NCBI GenBank assembly: GCA_948567375.1
Contig: OX419760.1
Location: 59,516,911-59,580,910, forward strand
Source of the DNA: Lunularia cruciata
Taxonomy: Eukaryota > Streptophyta > Marchantiopsida > Lunulariales > Lunulariaceae
DNA: 64,000 bases
Direction: 5' to 3'
The notes beneath the pieces are model-generated. The model worked only from the letters and a program-made list of their open reading frames with translations, did no database searches and was not told the DNA's origin. Made by a program: the position numbers and the translations under genes. Positions 32,801 to 47,722 of this stretch are shown here, in pieces (position 1 is the stretch's first letter; each line of letters begins with the position of its first letter).

Positions 32801-34050
32801 CTTCTCCAACAACTTTGTAGCTGTTGTTCACAACTCTTCCAACTCCTTTGGTGAGAGCCAATAGATTGGTCTACTCACTAGAGTATTCCCTTGCAATAAC
32901 TCAAATTTGAAGGACATACCACAATCAGAGGTAATCCCTTTGGCAGATCATCTAAAAACATGTCCACAAACTCCTAAATTATCTAATCAACCATTGCTTG
33001 ATGAGGCTCTTGATCCTTTTCAGATTGTCCTTGAGCAATTGGCTTGATCCACACCAAAAAAATAGACTTATCTTCCTCCACAACTTGCTCTATGGCTACT
33101 TCACTAACAAACTTTCCATCTAGGTACTCCTCTCTCTTCAAAGGTTGCTCCATGGTTGCTTTCCTGATAATTTCCCATCTTGGGATGCATCTCCCTTCAA
33201 GGCTTGCTCTATGGCTACCTTCTTGACAAACTTCCCATACTAGGACTGATTATTCTTAGGTGTCTTACTCAGAGGTGCCAAACAATCTAATCAAAATTTC
33301 CTACCTTGGTGTTGTACTTGAATTTATTGTTGGGTCCAATCAAATTGAACCTTATGACGTTCAAGCCAAGGTAATCCTAGAATGACATCATAGTGTAGAG
33401 GTGCCACTACAAATTTCATACACTCCAAATAGTCCTTCTTAATCTTGAAGGTAATATGATGCAAGGAACAAAATGCAGAACCATTTCTACCATCCGCCAT
33501 CAATCTACTTCCAATTACTGGCTTGATAGGGAATTCCTAATTCCTTTGCTACTTGTATAGACATGCAATTCTTTGAACTTCCAAAATCAACCAAAATCTT
33601 ATAACCCCAATTAAATATTGTACCTTGCAAGTGAAGCAAACTTGCATAGGTCAAGCCTTCAATCCCATTGGGACTAATCAAGCTCCCTATAGTTGGTTTG
33701 AAATCTTCTTCTAGGATTCCTCATTTCCTTGATCATTCCACTCCACAATTTCCATTTGGGCAACTTGTCAAGGTCGCTCATTCTTGAGTGGACACTTTGC
33801 AATGTGGTGACCAATTTGGCAACAATAGAAACATCCACCATTTTGTTGGAATCTTTCATGATCTATTGTGTCAAGTGGTCTTTGCTAGATAGCATCAATC
33901 TCCATCGGTATTGGCTTGTCCACCTGTGTATATTGTGTGGGTAGGTTTGAGGAAGGCCAAAGTCAAGACCAAGTTGTCACAACCAAGGAATCAAAGCCTT
34001 TAGCCAACTACATGGCTTTCTCCAAGTCACTTCTAGTCTAATGCGAGCCT
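32801..34050 (-). pseudogene. gypsy gag knuckle and protease region, fragment C2
   Basis: The segment holds a gag zinc-knuckle area (near 33840), the protease block and the 60-bp linker repeats. It closely parallels 35690-36900, giving a duplicated gag/protease section of about 1.2 kb. It ends at 34050 where element E sequence starts. Confidence 0.8.
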
Positions 34051-35690
34051 CAAGCCTCATCTTGTCCCAAATCTTGTCCATGTCCCACAATAGCAGTGCA
34101 GTCTCAACGGTTGCAGACATGACAAGTGCACTCTCAACTAGATCAACTCTTGTGTCTAACTCCAACTCAGAGTCAATCTCCTCCCTCACTAGGACCTGAG
34201 ATATAGGCTGATATTAAGTGCCACTCTGAGTAAACCCACTACGTACTGTAGGGCTATCTCCTCTGGAATCCCCAAAGAACTCCGTCGTGACAAAGTAACC
34301 GCAATTACAACCACAATCGGAAACTGCAACAGCAAGTACCCCACCAAGTGCCAACACCAAGCAAGCACCACCAAGTGCCAACACCAACCAAGTGCCAATA
34401 CCAACCAAGCACCACCAAGTGCCAAAACTAACGGAACATTGTCCATTAATGTAACTCTAACTGAGACACCTACACTAGGGGCAAGAGCGACCTATAACTT
34501 GCCATCACAACATGCATTCTTATGGTCTGTAGGTCATCACTTTTTGCCTCACCAGAGAGAAACAAAGATAGTCCAATTGGTCATCACTCCAGCCTCACTA
34601 TTGAGAGCACACCAAAGCACCAATGCTCAAAATTTAGCGCACCTCATACAAACACGGTGCGCAAACATGAAGCAAAGAATGGAGAGGATCCAATCACAAG
34701 AATGCTAAACAACAACCTTCCACTTCAAAAATCAATACAAGACTGACTCTGCTACCATTTGGCATTTGACATAATTGGAGTACCTATTTGCTTCCTTAGC
34801 TATGAGGATCACCAAAGAGATCGGATTCAAGTTCTTCTTGCCAAAATCTGATGTAACTCCTTCACAAAATTTGACGTAAAATCTAACATAAATCCCTAAA
34901 AATGGCTGACCACTAAATCCTCAACTAACTCTTCACTTGAGCCAAAATGGAAAAGTAGGTTTCATCCAATCTTCAATTTGTGAGGATCTGCTCCAAACTC
35001 CACCTTCAATTTTAGTTTCTGAGCTCAACTCAGAAATTGGTCCTAAGCTCAAAATCACAACTACCGCTTAAAAAATGCTTCTTCCTTGGCTCCAAATTTT
35101 GCTAGCACTTCCGCACACACACTCTCTCAGGGAAATCTGAACTACTCGATCAAGACATAACGATCCACCGAGCTTGGAGATATCACCAACACTCGCAGTT
35201 CTTGCACCCAATTTCCCCCTAACTCACTTCTTTGATGTAGTCAGATCGTTTACAACTCAAATCAATCAAGCTTAGATCAATACTTGATCTGATCCTTAAC
35301 AACTTGCCAACAATATGTCATTGATAACAATCAAGCCACACCCACTCTAGCTAAGAGAATCTAGGTGACGCTTGCCGGCTTTCTGTCCACTTTAGCTAGG
35401 AACTCGAAGGCTCAACATCATAGAAGTAAGCTCTCTAGAGCTGCACTTCCAAGGTATACTCATGATTTTGACCTAATTCTCATTCCAATGGTCCCACTAA
35501 CGGCACACCTGATGATGCAGACGGTGCAAGTGACGGTGGGCCCCACCATGAAGTTAATACCCTAAACACAAAAACTGACCGTCGGGAAGTAGTCTATGAG
35601 TAATTGCCAAAATGCTTCTAACTACAAACACTAGAACTCCAGTATCCGAGCAATCTAGATGCGACACTACAAATGGTGTGACAAATCCTT
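34051..35690 (-). mobile_element. Fragment of a second LTR retrotransposon (element E)
   Basis: This 1.6-kb segment interrupts the duplicated gypsy gag/protease sequence and resembles neither side. On the minus strand it starts like an LTR (TGTCACACCATTTG near 35685) and has a primer-binding-site-like TGGTAGCAGAGTC at about 34752-34764, followed by broken coding sequence. I infer a 5' LTR of roughly 0.9 kb plus a gag stub. The LTR inner end is not certain. Confidence 0.55.
34328..34428. repeat. Short minisatellite with CACCAAGTGCCAA units
   Basis: Four imperfect copies of CACCAAGTGCCAA alternate with ACACCAAGCAAG-type units over about 100 bp within element E. On the minus strand it encodes repetitive Leu/Trp-rich frames with no recognisable function. 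Confidence 0.7.
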
Positions 35691-36729
35691 CTCCAACAAC
35701 TATGTAAGTGTTGTTTGCAACTCTTCTAACTCCTTTGGTGAGAGCCAGTAGATTGGTCTACTCACTAGAGTACTCCCTTGCAAGAACTCAATTTTGAAGG
35801 ACATACCACAATTAGAGGTAATCCATTTGGCAGATCATACAGAAACATATCCACAAACTCCTGAATTATCTAATCAACTATTGCTTGATAAGGCTCTTGA
35901 TTCTTTTCAAATTGTCCTTGTGCAATCGGCTTGATCCACACCACAAAAAAAGACTTATCTTCCTCCACACCTTGCTTTATAGCTACTTCACTAACAAACT
36001 TTCCATCTAGACACTTCTCTCTCTTCAAAGCTTGCTCCAGGTTGCTTTCTTAGTAGTTTCCCATCTTGGGACTCATCTCCCTTCAAGGCTTGCTCTATGG
36101 CTACCTTCTTGACAAACTTCCCATCTTAGGACTGATTATTCTTAGGTGTCTTACTCAAAGGTGCCAAACAATCTAATCAAAAGTTCCTACCTTGGTGTTG
36201 TACTTGAATTTATTGTTGGGTCCAATCAAATTGAATCTTATGACGTTCAAGCCAAGGTAATCCTAGAATGACATCACAGTGTAGAGGTGCCACTACAAAT
36301 TTCATACACTCCAAATACTCCTTCTTAATCTTGAAGGTAATAGGATGCAAGGAAAAAATGCAAAACCATTTCTACCATTCGCAATCATCAATCTACTTCC
36401 AATTACTGAACTTCCAAAATCAACCAAAACCTTACAACCCCAATTAAATATTGTACCTTGCAAGTGAAGCAAACTTGCATAGGTCAAGCCTTCAATCCCA
36501 TTGGAACTAATCAAGCTCCCAATAGGTGATTTGAAATCTCCTTCTAGGATTCCTCATTTCCTTGATCATTCCACTCCACAATTTCCATTTGGGCAACTTG
36601 TCGAGGTCACTCATTCTTGAGTGTACACTTTGCAATGTAGTGACCAATTTGGCAACAATAAAAACATCCACCATTTTGTTGTAATCTTTCATGATCTATT
36701 GTGTCAAGTGTTCTTTGCTAGATAGCATC
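35691..36729 (-). pseudogene. gypsy zinc-knuckle and protease region, fragment C1
   Basis: Minus-strand sequence includes a gag knuckle (CFYCCQIGHYIAKC, near 36650), the protease area near 36300-36480 and the linker repeats near 36000-36130. It matches 32801-33960 and is broken by stops. Confidence 0.8.
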
Positions 36730-37439
36730 AATCTCTGTTGGTGTTGGCTAGTCCACCTGTGTATAGTGTGTGGGTGGGTTTAGGGAAGGCCAAAGTCAAG
36801 ACCAAGTTGTCACAACCAAGGAATCAAAGTCTTTAGCCAACTTCATGGCTTCCTCCAAGTCTTTGGGCCCTTGCATAGTCACTTCTAGTTTGGTGCGGGC
36901 CTCAAGCCTCTCACAAAGTGATCTAGAGCTTCTCTATTTAGTATATCCAGAATTTGCATAATAGTGTTTTGAGTAATATAGCTTCTTACCAAGCCAATCT
37001 ACTTCAATTCTGCCAATTTATCTTGTGCGGCCCATGTGGTATTTATAGTTTGGAATTGCTCAATTATTGCACTCTTAAATTCTGCCCATGTCAAGATTGG
37101 CATGACAAACTGCCGCTCAGCTCGTTCCACTCTAAATTGCCACCATAATTTATCAGCTCCATCCAATTTGCTTGAGGCCAATAGAATTTGTCTCTGTTCA
37201 TCTTGAAGGTTTGTTACTTCAAAGTAATGTTCACAATCAAACACAAAATTTTCCATTGCACCCAAAAGATTCTTGCCTTCAAATACCTTAGGCTTTGGAA
37301 ATTGGATTTGCTCTTCTCCTTCTCATATTGGTGCTCTCTTTACCTGCTCTTGTCTATGACGGTCTTGTTCATCCAACAATTAAGTAAGGTGCTCGATTTG
37401 TTATTGCATAACAAGGATAACTTTGGGCGTCACCGCCAT
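36730..37439 (-). pseudogene. gypsy gag, element C1 (broken)
   Basis: From ATG 37439 the minus strand encodes a gag homologous to that at 25710, with FPKPKVFEGKNLLGAMENFV and RQILLASSKLDGADKLWWQF. Several in-frame stops (near 37400, 37380 and 37330, and later) disrupt it. It keeps Gln and Arg where the element A copy has stops, which helps polarise the mutations. Confidence 0.87.
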
Positions 37440-37696
37440 AGCTTCTACTCTATCACACTATCCCCAATTTATCTAATTTAATAACACAAAGATGCAACAT
37501 GCCCACCATTCTCTATAAGTTACAACCAAAAGCATCAAGGATTCCTCAGACAAGGTGATCATATGCAGAAAATACTACCCAAAGCGTGAGGTGGTAAATT
37601 GTATGAAATGATCCTTAGGTAGTACCTGGACGTGAAAGTCCTTATGGTTTGGCAGAATAGATTTGGTGGTCCATAAATTCTATCAGTCTCATTCTT

Positions 37697-37708
37697 GCCC
37701 TGATACCA
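37697..37708 (-). other. Primer-binding site of gypsy element C1
   Basis: The minus strand reads TGGTATCAGGGC two bases after the LTR end, one mismatch from the initiator-Met tRNA site. It confirms the adjoining repeat as a 5' LTR. Confidence 0.85.
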
Positions 37709-37710
37709 AA

Positions 37711-38136
37711 TGTAAAAGACCAAGACCAAAGAGAGAAATAGAAGAATGGAAGCTCACATTGGGGCACTTGCATGCGGGAAAACCCCAAATGCCTAGCATG
37801 AGCTTTGGCTCTTGTATTTATATGGAGTATACAAAGCCCTTGAGAAGCTTTTCAAGAAGCTTCCTTGAGCCACTTTCTTGGAGTGCAAGCCAAGTTAACT
37901 GGGAAACTTCTCAAGAAGCTTCCTTCTTGAAGTCGTCTATTTGGCATACAAGCTAAGTTGGTTGGAAGCTTCTAGAAACTTCATTCTAGAAATTATCTAC
38001 TTGGGATGCAAGCTAAGCTAGTGGGAAGCTTCTCAAGAAGCTTCCTAGATACTTTTAGAATATTTTAGACTAATTTGGCCTATTCACTATTTTGTTAACC
38101 TTGACTAACTTCATCGTTAAACTCCATATTGTTATA
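37711..38136 (-). repeat. gypsy LTR C1 (5' LTR, minus orientation)
   Basis: The 426-bp LTR is homologous to A, B and D. Its outer end reads TATAACAATATGG, with the usual terminal TG changed to TA. It retains a perfect four-unit HSE at 37965-37982 and a TATAAATA box near 37815. It is the outer right edge of the gypsy nest. Confidence 0.9.
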
Positions 38137-38149
38137 GTAGATAAGAGGG

Positions 38150-39606
38150 CTCTAAAGTTAACCATGGCAAATAAGGGTCTCTCGAAAGGATCTCCTTGAC
38201 TTGTACCAACAATTGACTCCAAGATGGTGACTCCTTCCTATGAACAACCATGCTGGTAATAAGGGAAGCAAGAGAGCCACAAAAGACTGCACAAAAGGAA
38301 TCAGACTTGCCAAGGATCCACCAACCTCCTAAGCTCTCTAAAGATAGATGCTCATGAGATGCGATTAAAAGTGTTCTCAACATCCACTTGTAGGATAACC
38401 CACTTTGGATGGATATCTAAGAGTGCCTTAATGCCTAGAGATATAGCCTTGCATCCTCCAAGTGTAGCTACTCCAAACTAATGTGGATTGAGGTGTTATC
38501 AAATGTGAGAATGATGGTAAAGGACAATAGTGCAATTGACCAAATGCAAAAAGATCTCTCTAGTAACAATTGGTCTAATGCACCTTGTGTCCTTCTCTAT
38601 CGTGAGAAGTTGATTAGTACTTAGCACCCAACCAATATACATAGGAATGTCTTCTCTTGCTATTGTTGCAACCACTTGAAACAACTTGACAGAACCACTA
38701 AAAGGATCATTTGCCTAAAAGAAGTCTCTAAGATGCTCATATACCATCCTTGACAAGACTCTAGAGGAAAGGCAAGGGGTAGGCACAATGCTTGTGCAAA
38801 AAGTGACCTATCAAGACATAAAAGCTGCTCAAGTTGGTAATTTAAGACCTCTAGTGGTCATCCCTCTCCAGCCATAGGATGTAGTGAGCAAACTGAAAAG
38901 ATAGCCTCATCAATAGAACTAGCCATAGACAAAGAGTGTAGCGCTTGTCCTACTCTACTAACTAAACTCTCTTGCCTTACCCAATGTCCTACACCAATGT
39001 AATCAAGTGGACTTTGTGGTATCATGTGGCAAAACCTATCTCCTAAAACATGTATCCCTAACAGACTCCTCCTATAGGGCCACCCAATCCTCCGCTTGGA
39101 ATTGATGAAATCTAGCAATCACCTCTCTATGCCTTGCATGTCCCTCTCTAGCATAACAAAGACACCATGAAGGGAATAAGAGGAATAGGAACCATGCTAT
39201 ATTCATACCTGTGCATACAATCTTCCAAGGGATCAAGTGCCAAACAATCAAGTGGTAGGCAAAAAACCTTTCTAGCCTCATCATGGAGTGTAGGGGGTAG
39301 CCTATGGAATAGACATGGACATGGAAAACTAGTCTCAAATACCCCCAAAATGCAACCCGCTTGAGAAGCTAACCAGTCCCATGACTCTATCGATATCCTT
39401 GGAATGGTCAACAAAGGGATAGAGTAGGGGTGCGTAAACTCAAGTATCACTACTCTCAATGTGATCAATCGCCTCACGTGAGCATTCAAAGTGGTCCAAT
39501 CATAGTCCTTGTGCATCCTTCCCATATAGATCTTTACCCCTTGTGAGGTAAAGCGTTGATGACACACCCAACATAGTGTATCTCGAGCCGCTCTAGGCGG
39601 CTGCAC
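38150..39606 (-). pseudogene. Decayed non-LTR (LINE-like) reverse transcriptase
   Basis: Minus-strand frames contain a Cys-x2-Cys...His pattern at the start (CWVCHQRFTSQG, 39570), a long open frame of 152 codons (39148-39606), and an RT palm block near 38390-38440 reading ILQVDVENTFN, similar to the Leu-Gln-Val-Asp...Asn-Ala-Phe-Asn motif of plant LINE-type RTs. Stops and frameshifts separate the pieces. No poly(A) tail or target-site duplication was identified. Confidence 0.6.
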
Positions 39607-42090
39607 ATGGGGAGTGTGTAGCCATGGCTAGCACAAAAATAAAAATAGTAACACACGGTGCTCTTCTTCATATCTCACCATACCAACAAAACCACAACCA
39701 ATCACATCCCAACTCACATAAAAAAATACAATCTCTCCAAACCCAAAAATTATAAATTCTCATAATTTTCAATTCCTATCTCAAAAACTTTCAAACTAAA
39801 TTCACATGGAACTCAATCATAAAAACAAAGAAATTAAAAATTAAAATTTCCGACCCATCCCTCACAAAGTGTAATGATCATTCTAAACCCTAAAAACTTA
39901 AAAATCCCCATAATTTTCTATTCAATTTTCCATAGTCTTCAATTTAGGCACCAAGGGAACCGAAATTGAAAAACATACTGAATCTACCATTCATAATAAA
40001 GAAGTGAAATAGTCTTCAATTTAGGCACCAATGGAACTGAAATTGAGAAACATACGGAATCTACCATTCATAATAAAGAAGTGAAATTGTACAATGGAAT
40101 ACATTTACAAAGCTTCAACACTCTATACATAGTCCAGTTTTCTGTTCCATGTTTTCACTTGGATTGTTGTTAGGTTTCAAATGGTGTGTCTTGGGCACGC
40201 AATCAATCCAAATGAGTGCAAGATTTAGGTGAGTCAACACGGCTACGTGCTTCTTCCTCGGGCCAGATCGAAAAGACGAATCTCTGTTCTGCCCCGGTTC
40301 TTGTTGATTCGAGCGTTGGAACTCACAGGGAGCAAGATCTAACGGTTAGTATACTCCAGTCATGGAACCGTTAGATCGGGACATGTGATTGGACGACTAT
40401 TGCTTGCCTTTCTTATTACACAAATATAAAGAAAAATAGATATTACAAACAATTGAAGCGAGTTTCCTTTAGGGTCGTTGGCAACTTTGCTACTCATTGG
40501 GTTAGCCAATTTTCAACAGTTGTTTTTATTAAAGCGAAATAGACAAGATTTTCTAGTTCTTCACTCGTATTCTCTGGACTAAAAAATCATAATCACGAAT
40601 TATTTTATTCCGAATTAAACTTGAATTGTAAGAAATAATCTCAAATAATCATCTACCCCTAAGCTACTCATTCACAATTTATCCTTGAACAATTTTTATT
40701 CCCGGGATGGAATGTGGATTTCAACTTTCTTTAGATTCAGTGAAACTTTAAGGATCCCGCCATTCAATCAGATATCCTACTTAATCAATTGTCATCTTCA
40801 AGAACTATAATTTGATGATTGAACTCTGATAGACCTAACATTAATGATAAGATTTTATTAAACGGAGTAACTGGACAATGAATTACTATTTAAATTTTTT
40901 CCTAATTGAAAATCTAGTCTTCATAATGTATATTGTATTATAACGGACTTGAGAGTACGGAGTTCGTTCAATATAGAATCAAAATATGATGAATGAAAGC
41001 CTCAATTCGTTCAAAGCTAGCATATTAAGGCAGCAGTAGTATTCTCCAAGGAGAAATTTAGAAAGAAAACAAAGAGTCCTCTCTTGCATTCTTGAGTGAG
41101 AGTTCAAAGCTTTATTGTCAGATAGGATTGCTGGAACTTTCAAGGTATCAACTCTGCGAATGAAAAATTGCCTGGATTATAATATTCTTGTTTCGGTTTT
41201 GTACATGAAATTAAGGTGATCTTTCAACTGAGTGAAAGGTCCACGTTACAAGAAGGATTTTCCTATCCTTACCTTATTTCAGTTTAAAAGTTTTGATGGC
41301 TCGACTACTCCATACATTCCTTCTCCCTTATCTCCTACTTATTCCCTTCTCTATCATAGACCACAGAAAAAAGAGTCACGAAATTACCTTCTGAAACGGT
41401 TTGAATCTCGCCACTTCCCCTTTTATTGCTAATTTAGGTTTATTTGTCTCTCCAATTAATACCCCCAATTCTCTTAAGGTTTCTTCCTTGTAGAATGGAT
41501 TTTACAGGGGTACAACTATGAAATACTTTCAATATATAGATTAAATTCTCTAACTTTATATAGCATGTTGGACGTAGTTGGACATGATCTTCCATGTAAT
41601 AGAATATGGAATATCATGGAAAGGACGACGATCTTTACATTCGGAGCCCGTCACACTCATGGATTGATGCCATAGCTGTGGTAATAGAAATATGGGTCTC
41701 TTGTTATGTGTGACGTTCATTCACACGGTGTTCTATGTTATATGCAACAACTTTTCAAGCAAACTTCACGACCTCCATCGTTCTCAACCGACGTGAAGAT
41801 GAAGAGCAAGCTACTGTTGAAGGGACAGCGTCGATTGTTGTGACACAGCTAATATTGATTGTGCGTGCTGTATGCGTGTAGATATAACTATTTTTCTTGG
41901 ATCTCTTCTTTGTTTTGCATCTGAGTTGCTCACTTTCAATCAGGCATTCTCATATGAACCCCTACCGAATGCCACCGATTCAGTGTGTCTTGAATCGAAT
42001 TGACAGTTTAGCCTCCAAGGTTTGGGATACATGATCAATCGCCATAAAAAACCGGATTCGTTTGGCATTGGTAAGGACGCTAGTATGTGC
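39607..42090. other. Intergenic sequence upstream of the GH9 gene
   Basis: AT-rich DNA without a supported gene. A 77-bp tandem duplication lies at 39934-40087. The final few hundred bases are less AT-rich and should include the distal promoter of the endoglucanase gene. Confidence 0.5.
39934..40087. repeat. 77-bp tandem duplication
   Basis: Units starting AGTCTTCAATTTAGGCACCA occur at 39934 and 40011 with few mismatches and share the tract ending AAGAAGTGAAAT. Confidence 0.9.
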
Positions 42091-42097
42091 TATAAAA
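42091..42097 (+). promoter_or_regulatory. TATA box of the GH9 gene
   Basis: TATAAAA in the context GTGCTATAAAAGTC lies 239 bp before the ATG, which would give a 5' UTR of about 200 bp. Confidence 0.6.
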
Positions 42098-42308
42098 GTC
42101 GATGGCAGGAGAGATTTAGTGCAGCAGTCATATCCTCTCATTGCCTTCCCCACGGAGGTCAGAGATCAATTTGTGTCTCTCAACTGTATGTAGCGGAGAG
42201 CTGTACATTGACGTTCTCCATGAGTGAACTCTAGCTGCGAGTTGGGTGCTGCACATGGAGAGTTGATCAAATTTAGTCCTAGCTTGTAATCTCTTCAATC
42301 GAGTCTAA

Positions 42309-45901
<3,593 letters not shown>

Positions 45902-47668
45902 TCTTGTGAAGTCAGACCCACCGTGTTTACAATTTCATTAGTTTGACACAACTCTAGAACTCAATTAAGATATGATCACAGCAGAGCTAGGCAATATGTC
46001 CACAGCAATATATTGCCAGCAAATTTCCGGTGCCAAGGGATAAAGGCAAGCTATTGCGCTTCTAGGAGTCCCTCATGCTTTCATCCCTGCATACGTAGAA
46101 TTTTAAACACCCAGGATATTTCTTACACAATGTAAGATGTTATTTTCGGTTTATAGATTCTGGATGCAAACTTGTGGTTCCTATTTGGATTAAGCTTTAT
46201 AAAAGAAATTCTTTTGTCACATGCATGCCGCCGCATGTAGAATCTGACACGGTGAACTGATTTTCAAAGTACGATGATTTATTGGGTGAATCGGAGGGCT
46301 CAAAGGGAGAGAGAAAGAGAGAGAGAGAGAGAGGTTTCGACCATGGACGGAATATTGGAGTTACTTGAAACTAAAACTTGATTGACAAGTAGTTGCTTGT
46401 GCGTATGGTGATACACATAACAGAGTGAGCAGAAAAGTAACATCAGGTAAAGAGCTGGTTTCCGCAATTAGTCTAGATCTACACCTTCTATAGCAGGAAC
46501 GTGCCTGGTTGTTGGATTCAGGGAGCTAGAGTGTAGCTGGAGGACAGTCTTTTGTGGTGATGGCACTACCCGCCAAACTGTGAAGACCAGGAGATGTGGA
46601 GGGTACATTCAATTTTCTTTAGTATCTAAAATACTTACATCAGACGAGCGAAGTTCCTTGCAATGTCCTCAAGATTTAGTGATACAGTCTTACAATTCTA
46701 AATACAGTAATTGTTGACACCCAAAAATCGCTCGTTTTACTTTGTGTAGAACCTGTAGTGAGTAAGATTGGGAACCTTATATTCATAATAACAGCACTGA
46801 ATGTGCAGCAGTACTATCAATTCCAGACGCAGAACAACTAAGAATAAAGATACATTCTGAAGCACGATTGTTTGCCAGAAAGCAAGAAGGGTGTGAAAGC
46901 TGTCGTCGTGAATGAAGTATGAGTTGAACTACATTACTCATCATGGAGGGCAATAGATAAAGATGGACTTTGTCCGATCACACTTAGTCGATTCAAATTT
47001 CAAATAGACAAGGATGGGACTGTGTTCCCATCCTTGTCTATTTGAACGTTCACTTCAAATACGCAACGTTCACCATTAACTAGGCACTGGAAAGTCGACA
47101 AACACGCTCAGACCAGAAGACTATCTGCTCTTGACATGTAGGCTTGAATAAGTGAAGCGTCTTGGATGTGCCAGACAAATCAGACTGGGGATATGGACAA
47201 GTGGTAGAGCTTGAGAGATTTATTCCTAGGCTGCTTGCAAACTGTATGCAAATAGAAGAGGTGAGATGAACGTTGTGTTGTTAATGGAAGATGTTCATAT
47301 GCAAATTATTATGTGATGTTACTGCACCTGAAGCAAGGCGTTAGATAGTCTAGCTCCGCTCTTGTCGTAAGAGAACAAGTACAAGCTAGCTGCGGACGAG
47401 AGGACTTGACCTATACACGTTACGGTAGTCAAAACTGCGAGGTATTCAGGCTTCCCAAATCGAGTAGACTCAGGTAGATTTTGACGTTCTCAAAATTTGA
47501 TATTGGAATGTTCGTTTACAGGAGGTGTTGATCAACGCCTTCGTAGCACGAACACGCATGCACAGGCGGAAGTCAAGAAAGACCTTAAATCCAACTGGTC
47601 TTGTGTATTAAACTATCGACATTAATTTGCAAACAGTACATCCGGAAGTGAACAGAGAATCTGATGAT
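45902..47668. other. Intergenic region between GH9 gene and large minus-strand gene
   Basis: It holds the 3' UTR of the GH9 gene, a short GA-rich microsatellite at about 46310-46333, and a 19-bp hairpin at 47001-47044. No supported coding region. Confidence 0.6.
47001..47044. repeat. Perfect 19-bp hairpin, 6-nt loop
   Basis: CAAATAGACAAGGATGGGA at 47001-47019 is exactly complementary to 47026-47044. Complementarity stops outside the arms, so this is shorter than a typical miRNA precursor or MITE. Confidence 0.9.
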
Positions 47669-47713
47669 AATTATGCAGCATCCACATGATATAGATGTGG
47701 ATGCTGCATAATT
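47669..47713. repeat. Perfect 19-bp hairpin just 3' of the large gene
   Basis: AATTATGCAGCATCCACAT at 47669-47687 pairs exactly with 47695-47713 across a 7-nt loop. It lies 10 bp past the stop codon of the minus-strand gene, so it would fold in the 3' UTR of its mRNA. Confidence 0.9.
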
Positions 47714-47722
47714 TTTGTTTTG

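Noticed and set aside
34189-34446. Trp/Leu-rich open frames near 34.3 kb
   Set aside because: They arise from the CACCAAGTGCCAA minisatellite and are not a conserved protein.
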